Source: CAISIP01 sp037968655 | GTDB taxonomy: Bacteria; Pseudomonadota; Gammaproteobacteria; Burkholderiales; Burkholderiaceae_C | Direction of reading: 5' to 3' | Length of the DNA stretch: 5,940 bases | Assembly (NCBI GenBank): GCA_037968655.1 | Contig: JBBKVW010000170.1 | Span: 1-5,940 of the forward strand | Part shown: piece after piece, positions 1 to 5,940 of the stretch | How positions within the stretch are numbered: the stretch's first letter is position 1 | How the letters are laid out: each line of letters starts with the position of its first letter | Notes under the pieces: model-generated | Databases searched by the model: none | The model's input: the letters and a program-made list of their open reading frames with translations, nothing else | What the model was told of the DNA's origin: nothing | Program-made: the position numbers and the translations under genes

Positions 1-138
1 CCCACCAGCAAAATCAAGGCGGAACTGATGCGTGTGCGCATTGGTCAAGTATCAAGCCTGGTCGACGCGCCACCCGGCAGCAATATTCGAAACCAAAATA
101 TCAACGTGATTTCGCTGTCCTACAGCATGGTTTTTTAA
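1..138 (+). CDS. C-terminal end of a probable outer-membrane beta-barrel protein (partial)
   Basis: The reading frame is open from the first base and ends at TAA 136-138, giving the last 45 residues of a protein that starts before the window. The tail shows a polar stretch rich in Asn and Ser, then a final strand of alternating character ending in SLSYSMVF. A last beta-strand ending in a C-terminal Phe is the usual Bam-recognised signature of Gram-negative outer-membrane barrels. The fragment is too short to name a family. Its neighbour 11 bp downstream on the same strand encodes a secreted PstS-like protein, so the two are probably co-transcribed and both act in the envelope. The barrel call rests only on the C-terminal pattern; an unrelated protein ending in Phe is possible. 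The frame and stop are directly visible. Confidence 0.6.
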   Translation, partial: PTSKIKAELMRVRIGQVSSLVDAPPGSNIRNQNINVISLSYSMVF

Positions 139-149
139 CGCAATCGACC

Positions 150-572
150 ATGGCTACGCTGCGAAGACGATCAGTTCTTGTAATGCTCGCCTTGGCCCCG
201 GCAGTATCAGATATTCATGCTATTGGCGGTGTTGTTGTGATCGGTCATTCGAACGTCAAGCGATTGGACGCGCAAACCGTGGCGCGTATTTACACTGGAA
301 AGGTTATTGAGGTCGACGGGGTATCAATTACAGCAATCAATGCCAATCCCGGCAATCCCGTGCGCGATCGGTTTCTGCAGGTGTACCTCAATCAGGACGA
401 AGACAAATACACGGCATATTGGACGGTGCGCCGCTATATCGGCAAGGGAGCGTCGCCCAAGGAGCTGATGAAGAGCAGTGACATTATTCGATTCGTCACT
501 TCGACGCCGGGCGCTATTGGTTATATTGAGGAGGCTGACATACTGCCCGGCCTCAATGTCTTGCTGCGTTAG
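150..572 (+). CDS. Small secreted PstS-like (phosphate ABC transporter substrate-binding family) protein
   Basis: This encodes 140 residues. Residues 1-24 look like a Sec signal peptide: a basic start (RRR at 5-7), a hydrophobic core at about 9-19, and a probable cleavage after DIHA. The mature part, about 116 residues, carries motifs known from PstS-like binding proteins: GHSNVKRLD (32-40), IYTGKV (47-52), GNPVRDRF (68-75), YWTVRRYIGKG (90-100) and the late STPGAIGYIEE (118-128). It is far shorter than a true two-lobed PstS (over 300 residues) and corresponds to the short single-domain members often annotated as phosphate ABC transporter substrate-binding proteins. No PstC/A/B genes are visible, so classical phosphate uptake is doubtful; an envelope sensing or accessory role is only a guess. 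The ATG at 150 is chosen because it gives the signal peptide. No clear Shine-Dalgarno precedes it, and the 11 bp gap from the upstream stop suggests translational coupling. Confidence 0.82.
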   Translation: MATLRRRSVLVMLALAPAVSDIHAIGGVVVIGHSNVKRLDAQTVARIYTGKVIEVDGVSITAINANPGNPVRDRFLQVYLNQDEDKYTAYWTVRRYIGKGASPKELMKSSDIIRFVTSTPGAIGYIEEADILPGLNVLLR

Positions 573-770
573 CAGTTTTTCCCGCGGTCTTGCGGGCAGA
601 CCACGCAACAGCGAAACGCCCTGGCCTAACGCCATCATTGCCGCCCGACAATCAGCAATTCTTCTCGAGCCGGATACGCCAGGACCCGCAAGGGAATTGC
701 CACGCGGCCAATCCTGAAATTGACCGGTCACAGGTCTCCCGACGTGTTGACGCGCCGCCAACGGGTCCGC

Positions 771-1748
771 TCACTGCGGCTTGATCCCCGCAGTCTTGAT
801 CACCTTGCTCCAGGTATCAATCTCTTTCTTCACAAAAGCGGTATAGGGCTTTGAGCCCTGCGGCGGAATGATGAAACCAACCGAGCCCATGCGCTGCTTG
901 ACGGTTTCGGACTGCATCACCTGCACCATGGCCGCCTCGATCTTGTCGATGATGGGCTGGGGTGTGCCCTTGATGGCCGACAGACCCGACCAGGACATGG
1001 CCTCGAAGCCCTTGAAGCCTGCTTCGGCGATGGTGGGCACGTCCGGGTACAGCGGGTTGCGCTGGGCGCTGGTGACTGCCAGCGCGCGCATCTTGCCGGC
1101 CCTAACATGCTGCAGCGCCGAGTCCTGGTTGATGAACATCATCGGGATCGTGCCGCCCAGCAGGTCGCTCACCATCGGGCCGCCGCCACGGTAGGGAATG
1201 CCGGTCAGAAAAATGCCGGCGGTCTGCTTGAACAACTCCATCGCCATGTGGCCAGAGGCGGCGTGGGTGAAGCCGTAGTCGAGCTTGCCGGGATTGGCCT
1301 TGGCATAGGCCACCACGTCCTTGACCGATTTGAACTGCGTGTCCGGGTGCACCACCAGCACATTGGGGCCGGAATGCACCTGCGTGATGTGCACGAAATC
1401 GGTCATCGAGTTGTATTTGAGGTTGGGGTCGAGCCCGTGCGCCACGGCGTTCTGGCCCACGCCGGTCTGCACCAGGGTGTAGCCATCGGGCGCCATCTTG
1501 GCCGCGCGTTCGGTGCCGACGATGCCGCCGGCGCCGGCGATGTTCTCGACGATCACCGGCTGCTTGAGCACCTTGCCCAGCTCGTCGGCCACCATGCGCG
1601 CCATCACGTCGCTGGTGCCGCCGGGCGGGAACACGACGATGATCTTGACCGGTTTGGTGGGGTAGTCGGACTGCGCGAACGCGGCCATGGGCATGGTCGC
1701 GGACAGGGCGACGGTTGCCGCAAGGGCAACAAGGGTTCTACGGTGCAT
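771..1748 (-). CDS. Tripartite tricarboxylate transporter substrate-binding protein (Bug/TctC family)
   Basis: This is a 325-residue periplasmic solute-binding protein, a normal length for the Bug family. Residues 1-25 form a signal peptide (basic MHRR, hydrophobic alanine-rich core, cleavage after AFA). The mature protein opens with the family hallmark YPTKPVKIIVVFPPGG (29-44) followed by SDVMARM. It continues with the glycine-rich AGAGGIVGTERAA (71-83), the ligand-pocket IPYRGGGPMVSDLLGG (184-199) and the C-lobe segment YPDVPTIAEAGF (234-245). The family binds small carboxylates by a Venus-flytrap mechanism and can feed TctAB permeases or act in sensing. The ligand is not readable from sequence; its place as the last gene of a galactarate operon makes a hexaric acid or related diacid plausible (inference). 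No tctA or tctB lies in the window. The ATG is supported by an AGGAG at 1757-1761, 8 nt upstream. Confidence 0.93.
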   Translation of the reverse strand: MHRRTLVALAATVALSATMPMAAFAQSDYPTKPVKIIVVFPPGGTSDVMARMVADELGKVLKQPVIVENIAGAGGIVGTERAAKMAPDGYTLVQTGVGQNAVAHGLDPNLKYNSMTDFVHITQVHSGPNVLVVHPDTQFKSVKDVVAYAKANPGKLDYGFTHAASGHMAMELFKQTAGIFLTGIPYRGGGPMVSDLLGGTIPMMFINQDSALQHVRAGKMRALAVTSAQRNPLYPDVPTIAEAGFKGFEAMSWSGLSAIKGTPQPIIDKIEAAMVQVMQSETVKQRMGSVGFIIPPQGSKPYTAFVKKEIDTWSKVIKTAGIKPQ

Positions 1749-1756
1749 GGGTCGAG

Positions 1757-1761
1757 CTCCT
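1757..1761 (-). promoter_or_regulatory. Shine-Dalgarno of the Bug-family gene
   Basis: The minus strand reads AGGAG here with an 8 nt spacer before the ATG at 1748-1746. It is the clearest ribosome binding site in the window and fixes the start of the substrate-binding protein, in agreement with the signal peptide that this start produces. Confidence 0.75.
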
Positions 1762-1894
1762 GATGGTGTTGGAGGGTTAGGAAAAAGGGGACGAAAAAAC
1801 AGATGTGTCGCAGCGCCGGGTCGGCGGATTCAGCCGTGCATGGAGGCGACGGTGCGCGATGGCGCGCCGACACGACGTGGGCAAAATCCGTGCC

Positions 1895-3460
1895 TCACGT
1901 CACCGGCGCCGGGTTGAACAGCACCAGCGCGTTGTGCAGCTTCCAGTGCTCGGCCCAGGTTTTCTTGCCGCTGGCGGTCGCCAGCAGCATCTGGAAAAGC
2001 TCCCAGCCGATATCGTCGATGCTGGCTTCGCCAGTCGCAATGCGCCCGGCGTCCAGGTCCATCAGGTCATGCCAGCGCCGCGCCAGGTCGCTGCGCGTGG
2101 CCACCTTGATCACCGGCACCTCGGCCAGGCCATAGGGCGTGCCGCGCCCGGTGGTGAACACATGCAGGTTGATGCCGGCGGCCAGCTGCAAGGTGCCGCA
2201 GATGAAGTCGCTGGCCGGCGTGGCGGCAAACAGCAGGCCTTTCTGGGTCGCCTTTTCGCCCGGCGGCACAACACCCATGATGGGCGCAGTGCCCGACTTG
2301 ATGATCGAGCCCATCGCCTTCTCGACGATGTTGGACAGGCCGCCAGCCTTGTTGCCGGGTGTGGTGTTGGCGCTGCGGTCGACCTGGCCGCGCTCCAGGT
2401 AGCGGTCGTACCAGTCCATCTCGCGCAGCATCGCCTGGGCCACCTCGTTGCTGGCGGCGCGCGACGTCAATTGGTCGATGCCGTCGCGCACCTCGGTGAC
2501 TTCCGAGAACATCACCGTGGCGCCGGCGCGCACCAGCAGGTCGGTGGCAAAACCCACCGCAGGATTGGCGGTGACGCCCGAAAACGCATCGCTGCCGCCG
2601 CATTGCACGCCCACCACCAGCTCGGACGCCGGGCAGGTCTCGCGGCGGCGCTTGTCCAGCCGTTCCAGGTGCAGCCTGGCCTGGCGCATGATCGACTCGA
2701 TCATCGACATGAAGCCGACATGGCCGGCGTCCTGCAGGCAGACCACGTCCAGCGCGTCCTGCGCGCCGCGCTGGTCGCTGATCGGAATCACGCCCGGCGG
2801 CAGCAGGCGCTCGGGTTGCAGCTTTTCGCAGCCCAGGCTGACCACCATCACCTCGCCGCCAAAGTTGGGGTTCAGGCTGATGTTGCGCAGCGTGCGAATC
2901 GGAAAGACCGCGTCGGGCGCGTCGATGGCCACGCCGCAGCCATAGCTATGCTCCAGCCCCACCACGTCGTCGACATTCGGGAACAGCGGCATCAATTCGT
3001 CCTTGATGCGCCGCACCGCAAAATCGACAACGCCGGCCACACACTGCACCGTGGTCGTGATCGCCAGGATGTTGCGCGTACCCACCGAGCCGTCGGCATT
3101 GCGGTAGCCCTCGAAGGTGTGGCCCTGCAGCGGCGGCAGCGGCTGTGGCCGCACCGTGGCCATCGGCAGACCTTCCAGCGATCGGGCCTGCGGCATCTGC
3201 AGCAGCCGCTCGTGCACCCAACTGCCTGAGGGAATGTCGCGCAGCGCGGTGCCGATGACCACGTTGTAGCGCCGCACCGGCGCACCTTGCGCGATGTCGG
3301 ACAGGCTCACTTTGTGGCCTTGAGGCACCTTGTCGCGCAGCTTCAATCCATCTGCAAACACCGTGCCCGCAGGCAGGCCGCCATCGTTGGCGACGATGGC
3401 CACGTTGTCATTTGCGTGCATTGCGATGCGGTGGGGCTTGGGCAACTCGGATTCAGACAT
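1895..3460 (-). CDS. garD: Galactarate dehydratase (UxaA/GarD family)
   Basis: This is a 521-residue cytoplasmic enzyme predicted to convert D-galactarate (meso-galactarate) to 5-dehydro-4-deoxy-D-glucarate plus water (EC 4.2.1.42). The length is close to E. coli GarD (about 523). As I recall that sequence, many blocks match nearly exactly: DNVAIVANDGGL (18-29) in the N-terminal SAF-like domain, TFEGYRNADGSVGT (115-128), YGCGVAI (173-179), NPNFGGEVMV (197-206), GCEKLQPERLL (210-220), ETCPASELVVG (274-284), QCGGSDAFSGVTANPAVG (286-303), MFSEVTEVRD (317-326), ATPASDFICGT (413-423), FTTGRGTPYGL (435-445) and the C-terminal FNPAPVT. Altronate dehydratase is the main alternative within UxaA, but these blocks and the context with kdgD and an alpha-ketoglutarate semialdehyde dehydrogenase favour galactarate. 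The start at 3460 preserves the expected N-terminal length; no strong Shine-Dalgarno is seen. The enzyme feeds the kdgD product upstream in the same operon. Confidence 0.95.
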   Translation of the reverse strand: MSESELPKPHRIAMHANDNVAIVANDGGLPAGTVFADGLKLRDKVPQGHKVSLSDIAQGAPVRRYNVVIGTALRDIPSGSWVHERLLQMPQARSLEGLPMATVRPQPLPPLQGHTFEGYRNADGSVGTRNILAITTTVQCVAGVVDFAVRRIKDELMPLFPNVDDVVGLEHSYGCGVAIDAPDAVFPIRTLRNISLNPNFGGEVMVVSLGCEKLQPERLLPPGVIPISDQRGAQDALDVVCLQDAGHVGFMSMIESIMRQARLHLERLDKRRRETCPASELVVGVQCGGSDAFSGVTANPAVGFATDLLVRAGATVMFSEVTEVRDGIDQLTSRAASNEVAQAMLREMDWYDRYLERGQVDRSANTTPGNKAGGLSNIVEKAMGSIIKSGTAPIMGVVPPGEKATQKGLLFAATPASDFICGTLQLAAGINLHVFTTGRGTPYGLAEVPVIKVATRSDLARRWHDLMDLDAGRIATGEASIDDIGWELFQMLLATASGKKTWAEHWKLHNALVLFNPAPVT

Positions 3461-3525
3461 AACGGACAGTCGTTGAAAACCAGGAATGGAACAGGGTATC
3501 GGTACGAGACCTGAGCCGCCGCGCA

Positions 3526-3554
3526 GCGGCAGATGGCGTCACGCCAGCTGCCGC
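3526..3554 (-). other. Intergenic hairpin between the dehydrogenase gene and garD
   Basis: An inverted repeat lies 31 bp past the dehydrogenase stop. GCGGCAG (3526-3532) pairs with CTGCCGC (3548-3554), there is one mismatch (3533/3547), then TGGCG (3534-3538) pairs with CGCCA (3542-3546) around a 3 nt loop. That gives 12 pairs in a 29 nt element. No T-run follows on the minus strand, so it is not a canonical intrinsic terminator. It could stabilise the upstream mRNA end, pause or attenuate transcription before garD, or be a repeat remnant. The pairing is seen; the role is not. Confidence 0.6.
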
Positions 3555-3585
3555 CAAATCATGCAGCGCAGTGATGTGTTGTGCC

Positions 3586-5028
3586 TCAGGCCAGCGTATA
3601 AGCCGTTTTCACGGTGGTGAAAAACTCCTGCGCATAGCGGCCCTGCTCACGCGCGCCGAAACTCGAACCCTTGCGCCCGCCGAACGGCACGTGATAGTCC
3701 ACGCCGGCCGTGGGCAAATTGACCATCACCATGCCAGCCTGGCTGTGGCGCTTGAAGTGCGTTGCGTACTTGAGCGAGGTGGTCGCGATGCCGGCGGACA
3801 AGCCGAACGGCGTGTTGTTGGCTGCCGCCAGTGCGGCCTCATAGTCCTTGACCCGGATGACGCTGGCCACCGGGCCGAACACCTCCTCGCGGTTGATGCG
3901 CATGTCCATCGTGGTGTCGGTGAACAGCGCCGGCGCCATGTAATAGCCCTCGGTGTCGCGCTGCAGGCGCTCGCCGCCGAGCAACAGCTTGGCGCCTTCA
4001 CCCGTGGCTATACCCACGTAGTCCACGTCCTGCGCCAATTGCGACTGCGACGACACCGGGCCGATGTCGATGCCGGCCTGCAGGGCGTCGCCCACCTTGA
4101 GCGCGGTCATGCGCGCCTGCATGGCCGCGATGAATTTCGGGTAGATACCTTCGGTGACGATGAGCCGGCTCGATGCGGTGCAGCGTTGGCCAGTCGAGAA
4201 GAATGCGCTTTGCACACACAGCTCCACCGCCTGGCCCAGGTCCGCGTCGTCGAGCACCACCTGCGGATTCTTGCCACCCATCTCGAGCTGGACCTTCTTC
4301 AGGTTCAGCGCGCATTGCTGCGCGATGCGCCCCCCCACGGCTTGCGAACCGGTGAAGCTGATCGCGTCGATGCCCGGATGGTTGACCAGAACATCGCCGA
4401 CCACGCTGCCGCGGCCCATCACCAGGTTGAACACGCCGGCCGGAATGCCGCTGCGGCTGATGATGTCGGCCAGCGCCCAGGCGCAGCCCGGCACCAGGTC
4501 GGCGGGCTTGAGCACGACGCAATTTCCGTAGGCCAACGCGGGCGCTACCTTCCAGGCAGGAATCGCGATCGGGAAATTCCATGGCGTGATCAGGCCGACT
4601 ACGCCCAGTGGCTCACGCGTGACCTCGACGCCGATGCCCGGGCGCACCGAGGCCAGCGTCTCGCCGGCCAGGCGCAGGCATTCGCCGGCGAAGAACTTGA
4701 AGATATGGCCGGCACGCCCGGCCTCGCCGATGCCCTCGGCGCGGGTCTTGCCCTCCTCGCGCGCCAGCAGGGTGCCCAGCTCCTCGCGCCGCGCCAGGAT
4801 CTCGTTGCCGATCTTGTCCAGCGCGTCGGAGCGGGCCTGGATGCCTGCAGTTGACCAGGCCGGAAATGCGGCGCGGGCCGCCTGGACCGCGGCATCCATA
4901 TGCGCGGCGCTGGCCTGGGTGTAGTGACCCAGCACGTCAGCGGTGTTCGAGGGGTTGACATTGGGGCTGTAGCTGTCGCCGGCAAGCCACTGGCCGTTGA
5001 TGAGGTTGTCGTGTTGTTGTGTAGTCAT
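3586..5028 (-). CDS. Alpha-ketoglutarate semialdehyde (2,5-dioxovalerate) dehydrogenase, ALDH superfamily
   Basis: This is a 480-residue cytoplasmic NAD(P)+-dependent aldehyde dehydrogenase, a full-length family size. All key features are present: PWNF with the oxyanion Asn151, the cofactor-contacting Lys174 in LKPA, the FTGS loop (225-228), the general base Glu249 in LEMGG, the nucleophile Cys283 in GQRC, and the EEVFGP motif (381-386). The C-terminal PTAGVDYHVPFGGRKGSS (439-456) is typical, as I recall, of the semialdehyde dehydrogenases of sugar-acid pathways (B. subtilis YcbD-like). The predicted reaction is 2,5-dioxopentanoate to 2-oxoglutarate (EC 1.2.1.26), the step after KdgD, which lies 141 bp upstream. 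A longer frame begins at 5103, but I choose 5028: it has a good Shine-Dalgarno, it matches the usual N-terminus (Asn-Gly-Gln-Trp near residues 11-14), and the extra 25 residues look unlike family sequence. Succinate semialdehyde is an alternative substrate; context argues against it. Confidence 0.93.
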   Translation of the reverse strand: MTTQQHDNLINGQWLAGDSYSPNVNPSNTADVLGHYTQASAAHMDAAVQAARAAFPAWSTAGIQARSDALDKIGNEILARREELGTLLAREEGKTRAEGIGEAGRAGHIFKFFAGECLRLAGETLASVRPGIGVEVTREPLGVVGLITPWNFPIAIPAWKVAPALAYGNCVVLKPADLVPGCAWALADIISRSGIPAGVFNLVMGRGSVVGDVLVNHPGIDAISFTGSQAVGGRIAQQCALNLKKVQLEMGGKNPQVVLDDADLGQAVELCVQSAFFSTGQRCTASSRLIVTEGIYPKFIAAMQARMTALKVGDALQAGIDIGPVSSQSQLAQDVDYVGIATGEGAKLLLGGERLQRDTEGYYMAPALFTDTTMDMRINREEVFGPVASVIRVKDYEAALAAANNTPFGLSAGIATTSLKYATHFKRHSQAGMVMVNLPTAGVDYHVPFGGRKGSSFGAREQGRYAQEFFTTVKTAYTLA

Positions 5029-5037
5029 GGCGAAATA

Positions 5038-5043
5038 TCCCTT
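5038..5043 (-). promoter_or_regulatory. Shine-Dalgarno that sets the dehydrogenase start
   Basis: The minus strand reads AAGGGA, with a 9 nt spacer to the ATG at 5028-5026. It supports this start over the in-frame ATG at 5103, which would add 25 residues not expected in the family. Confidence 0.6.
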
Positions 5044-5093
5044 GATGTTGGATGCGAAAAGGAGGGTGTCTGCAAGGTTACGTTCACGGGGCA

Positions 5094-5121
5094 GGCGGCG
5101 CAAGCGCGGTCGGGCTCCTAC
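5094..5121 (-). repeat. Possible REP-like palindromic fragment
   Basis: Read on the minus strand, the kdgD-dehydrogenase spacer contains GTAGGAGC (5121-5114) followed shortly by the small palindrome GCGCTTGCGC (5107-5098). A GTAGGAGC head followed by a G+C-rich palindrome with a central TT resembles REP elements known from Pseudomonas and other proteobacteria. Only one copy is seen here, so its repetitive nature is unproven. It could equally be ordinary G+C-rich spacer. Confidence 0.3.
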
Positions 5122-5169
5122 GGGCGTTTGCGGCGGGAACAGCCCTTCGGCGCTATCCGCGCAGTACCC

Positions 5170-5940
5170 CTATTGCGGACCCAGCGACTTGATCAGCGCC
5201 GCGAGTTGCTCCACCTCGTCCGGCTTGAGGTCGGTCAGCGGCGGACGCACCGGGCCTGCATCATGGCCAACGATCCTGGCGCCGGCCTTGACGATGCTCA
5301 CGGCATAACCGGCCATGCGGTTGCGAATCGTCAGGTAGGGCATGAAGAAGTCCTTCAGCAAACGGTGCTGGGTCGCCAGGTCGTCCGACGCCACCGCCTT
5401 GTAGAAATCCACTGCGGTTCTGGGAATGAAATTGAACACCGCCGACGAATACACCGGCGTGCCCAATGCCTTGTAGGCTGCCGCATAGACCTCGGCCGTG
5501 GGCAGGCCACCCAGGTACGAAAAACGGTCGCCCATGCGCTGGTAGATCGCCACCATGTTCTCGATCTCGCCCACGCCGTCCTTGAAGCCGATCAGGTTCG
5601 GGCAGCGGTCGGCCAGGATGGCGAGCGAGTCGGGCGTCAGCTTGCAGACGTTGCGGTTGTAAACGACGACGCCGAATTGCACGCTCTTGCACACCGCCTC
5701 CACATGCGCGATCAGGCCTTCCTGGCCGGCTTCGGTCAGGTAATGCGGCATCAACAGGATGCCGTGCGCGCCCAGCCGTTCAGCCTCCTGCGCGCAGGCA
5801 ATCGCAAACCGGGTCGGCCCGCCAGCGCCGGCGATGATCGGCACCTTGCCGCGGCAGGTGTCGACCGCGGTCTTGATGATGGCCGGATATTCGTCGCCCG
5901 TCAGCGAGAAGAATTCACCGGTGCCGCCGGCGGCGAACAG
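5170..5940 (-). CDS. kdgD: 5-dehydro-4-deoxyglucarate dehydratase (DHDPS/NAL superfamily), N-terminus outside the window
   Basis: The last 256 residues are present and the frame is open to the window edge. About 47 residues are missing compared with the usual roughly 303. The enzyme converts 5-dehydro-4-deoxy-D-glucarate to 2,5-dioxopentanoate, CO2 and water (EC 4.2.1.41) by a Schiff-base mechanism in a TIM barrel. Visible landmarks, numbered within the fragment, are the substrate-carboxylate loop GGTGEFFSLT (5-14), the catalytic Tyr94 in VVVYNRN, the Schiff-base Lys120 in GFKDG (AAG codon at 5581-5583), and GGLPTAE after the next strand. The YNRN plus GFKDG combination, the GEFFSLT loop and the neighbours separate it from dihydrodipicolinate synthase and N-acetylneuraminate lyase. 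A GTG at 5844-5842 is in frame but cannot be the start, because family sequence continues upstream of it. It is the first gene of the visible operon and links GarD to the dehydrogenase. Confidence 0.95.
   Translation of the reverse strand: MFAAGGTGEFFSLTGDEYPAIIKTAVDTCRGKVPIIAGAGGPTRFAIACAQEAERLGAHGILLMPHYLTEAGQEGLIAHVEAVCKSVQFGVVVYNRNVCKLTPDSLAILADRCPNLIGFKDGVGEIENMVAIYQRMGDRFSYLGGLPTAEVYAAAYKALGTPVYSSAVFNFIPRTAVDFYKAVASDDLATQHRLLKDFFMPYLTIRNRMAGYAVSIVKAGARIVGHDAGPVRPPLTDLKPDEVEQLAALIKSLGPQ

Noticed and set aside
581..596. Hairpin CCCGC/GCGGG with a T-run beside it, as a terminator for the PstS-like gene
   Set aside because: The stem is only 5 bp and the T-run (576-580) lies before it on the plus strand. 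On the minus strand the stem is followed by A residues, so neither direction gives an intrinsic terminator.
722..729. Perfect 8 bp palindrome GACCGGTC in the convergent spacer
   Set aside because: A single 8 bp palindrome is expected by chance in G+C-rich DNA, and there is no second copy or flanking signal to suggest an operator.
1794..1871. Inverted repeat 1820-1826/1865-1871 followed on the minus strand by T6, as a terminator between garD and the Bug gene
   Set aside because: Arms are only 7 bp with a 38 nt loop, and the T-run starts about 20 nt after the stem; this is too loose for a terminator.
1805..3229. Long plus-strand open frame of 474 codons opposite garD
   Set aside because: It is the antisense of a strongly recognised gene, and its translation is rich in His, Arg, Ala and Gln without any family motif, as expected for antisense frames in high-G+C DNA.
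3571..4854. Long plus-strand open frame of 427 codons opposite the aldehyde dehydrogenase
   Set aside because: Same reason: low-complexity Arg/His/Ala-rich product with no motif, fully overlapping a gene with intact catalytic residues.
5029..5103. Upstream extension of the dehydrogenase to the in-frame ATG at 5103
   Set aside because: The added 25 residues do not resemble an ALDH N-terminus, and the ATG at 5028 has a good Shine-Dalgarno (5038-5043).
1..5940. CRISPR arrays, tRNA/rRNA genes, insertion sequences, defence systems
   Set aside because: I looked for regularly spaced repeats, transposase motifs, terminal inverted repeats and RNA gene signatures and saw none; the window is nearly filled by ordinary transport and catabolic genes.

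Overview
The window looks like a piece of a betaproteobacterial (Burkholderiales, Comamonadaceae/Alcaligenaceae-like) chromosome. The reasons are the high G+C of most of it, a Bug-type (TTT family) periplasmic binding protein sitting beside catabolic genes, and the style of the genes. The taxonomic assignment is inference from gene content, not a database result.

Layout. (a) Positions 1-572, plus strand: the last 45 codons of a protein whose C-terminus resembles an outer-membrane beta-barrel, followed 11 bp later by a small secreted protein related to the phosphate-binding (PstS-like) periplasmic family. By hand count this stretch is about 51% G+C, visibly lower than the rest. (b) Positions 573-770: a gene-free convergent spacer in which I see no convincing terminator. 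(c) Positions 771-5940, minus strand: four co-directional genes. In transcription order they are kdgD (N-terminus cut by the window edge), an alpha-ketoglutarate semialdehyde dehydrogenase, garD, and a Bug/TctC-family substrate-binding protein. The gaps between them are 141, 125 and 146 bp.

How the genes work together. Region (c) encodes a complete route from a hexaric acid to the TCA cycle. GarD dehydrates D-galactarate to 5-dehydro-4-deoxy-D-glucarate. KdgD dehydrates and decarboxylates that to 2,5-dioxopentanoate (alpha-ketoglutarate semialdehyde). The aldehyde dehydrogenase oxidises this to 2-oxoglutarate. The Bug protein is a plausible periplasmic receptor for galactarate/glucarate or a related diacid. 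No membrane subunits and no regulator lie in the window, so transport partners and control must lie elsewhere, perhaps beyond position 5940. The route differs from the E. coli gar pathway, where the GarD product is split by the aldolase GarL.

I do not see a previously undescribed system here. The items most worth a second look are the small PstS-like protein paired with a barrel gene, the orphan Bug protein in a galactarate operon, an intergenic hairpin between the dehydrogenase gene and garD, a REP-like fragment between kdgD and the dehydrogenase gene, and the compositional break near position 570.
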